DNA from: an uncultured Acidobacteriota bacterium
Lineage (GTDB): Bacteria > Acidobacteriota > Terriglobia > Terriglobales > Acidobacteriaceae
Direction of reading: 5' to 3'
DNA: 5,526 nt
Assembly (NCBI GenBank): GCA_903932385.1
Contig: CAIZGA010000070.1
Span: 1-5,526, forward strand
Part shown: piece by piece, positions 5,131 to 5,526 of the stretch
How the letters are laid out: every line of letters begins with the position of its first letter
Numbering within the stretch: position 1 is the stretch's first letter
The notes under the pieces: model-generated
What the model was told of the DNA's origin: nothing
Seen by the model: the letters and a program-made list of their open reading frames with translations, nothing else
The model's database searches: none
Position numbers and translations under genes: made by a program

Positions 5131-5526
5131 GCCGTTCTCCGCGCAGGTGAACTTGCAGACTCTTAATAATGCCGTCTTTGTCCTCGACCAGATTTTCCCA
5201 AACCAACGTTTTTGAGTTTCCTTGACGGTCATACAAGAGAAGGTGAGTTTCATTTTCATTGAGCATTTCGATAATAGCGCGATTATCGTTATCGGGACGA
5301 AATATCAAAGCTACTCCACCATCGGCAGAGGGCAATGCTTTTATGGGAACTAAGTTCCTTGCCCAAAGGATCTCAAGAATCAATCTTGCAGTGTCAATTG
5401 ACTGTGGTGATGGCGCTGGCGATCCGTAAGAGTTCCAATCGTCCCGCAAATAGTGCAGTTCATTAACAGAGTTAAGCAATGCAACATAATAGGAGTAACG
5501 CGATAGATACTCCGAATCATATCTAC
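5117..5526 (-). CDS. uncharacterised DWNSYG-motif protein, first gene of the accessory module, probably 5'-truncated by window edge
   Basis: The minus-strand frame ending at TAA 5117-5119 is open to the window edge, giving 135 residues without a stop. A TTG at 5479 could start a 120-residue form, but no Shine-Dalgarno precedes it. The upstream codons (YDSEYLSRYSYYVA) look like genuine coding sequence, so the gene probably begins beyond 5526. Counting from that TTG, the landmarks are LRDDWNSYGSPAPS (11-24), then a helix SIDTARLILEILWARN, then a strand-rich half with SADGGVALIFRPDN and RAIIEMLNENETHLLLYD. I recall many small uncharacterised bacterial proteins with a (D/N)W(D/N)xYG(A/S)xxP motif, a helix, then a GG-containing beta region; their function is not known to me. 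The sequence is clearly more AT-rich than the left-hand genes: one 60-base row here (5281-5340) counts 28 G+C, against 43 in the row 4201-4260. It is followed by an overlapping partner gene. Confidence 0.7.
   Translation of the reverse strand, partial: RYDSEYLSRYSYYVALLNSVNELHYLRDDWNSYGSPAPSPQSIDTARLILEILWARNLVPIKALPSADGGVALIFRPDNDNRAIIEMLNENETHLLLYDRQGNSKTLVWENLVEDKDGIIKSLQVHLRGERLATS
5137..5140 (-). promoter_or_regulatory. Shine-Dalgarno GGAG deciding the TTG start at 5130
   Basis: On the minus strand GGAG is followed by AACGGC and then TTG, a 6-nt spacing. It lies inside the final codons of the upstream gene, so the downstream gene begins before the upstream one stops. This is the reason for choosing TTG 5130 over ATG 5259. 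Confidence 0.55.

Noticed and set aside
5131..5259. ATG 5259 as the start of the second accessory gene
   Set aside because: It would overlap the upstream gene by 143 bp. TTG 5130 has a well-spaced GGAG and begins just before the part that looks conserved.
1..5526. CRISPR array, tRNA, insertion sequence or integrase that could explain the AT-rich segment
   Set aside because: No repeat-spacer pattern, cloverleaf, terminal inverted repeats or transposase/integrase motif was seen on either strand.

Overview
The window looks like a chromosomal segment of a fairly GC-rich Gram-negative-type bacterium. The closest fit from memory is the Acidobacteriota (Terriglobus/Granulicella/Edaphobacter-like). 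That rests mainly on the LytTR response regulator, whose C-terminal half resembles LytTR regulators I remember from that group, and on the double-zinc-ribbon membrane protein next to it. This placement is inference, not a database result.

Layout. At the left edge, on the minus strand, is the 5' part of an rlmB-type 23S rRNA 2'-O-methyltransferase gene that runs off the window (1-304). A divergent gap of about 120 bp (305-424) separates it from a plus-strand cluster. The cluster holds an ECF sigma factor (425-1111) and a small two-helix membrane protein whose start overlaps the sigma stop as ATGA (1108-1491). It continues with a three-helix membrane protein carrying a C-terminal double zinc ribbon (1546-2076) and a LytTR-type response regulator (2092-2928). 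The tight spacing suggests one regulatory operon: an extracytoplasmic-function sigma factor, two membrane proteins that could sense or transmit a signal, and a DNA-binding response regulator with no histidine kinase in view.

The cluster is followed by an unrecognised soluble protein with a good Shine-Dalgarno site (3023-3961), which ends at a strong GC-rich hairpin (3985-4008). Only 12 nt after that hairpin starts a transglutaminase-like Cys/His protein (4021-4656).

At 4657 the character of the DNA changes. The sequence becomes visibly more AT-rich and coding switches to the minus strand. Two small uncharacterised genes there overlap by 14 bp: an upstream gene with a DWNSYG motif, which probably begins beyond the window edge (5117-5526), and a downstream gene best started at TTG 5130 (4657-5130). 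The downstream gene's stop codon directly abuts the stop of the transglutaminase-like gene. This pair looks like an acquired accessory module of unknown function and is the part of the window most likely to hold something undescribed.

No tRNA, rRNA, CRISPR array, insertion sequence or origin was found. No gap between genes exceeds 300 bp.
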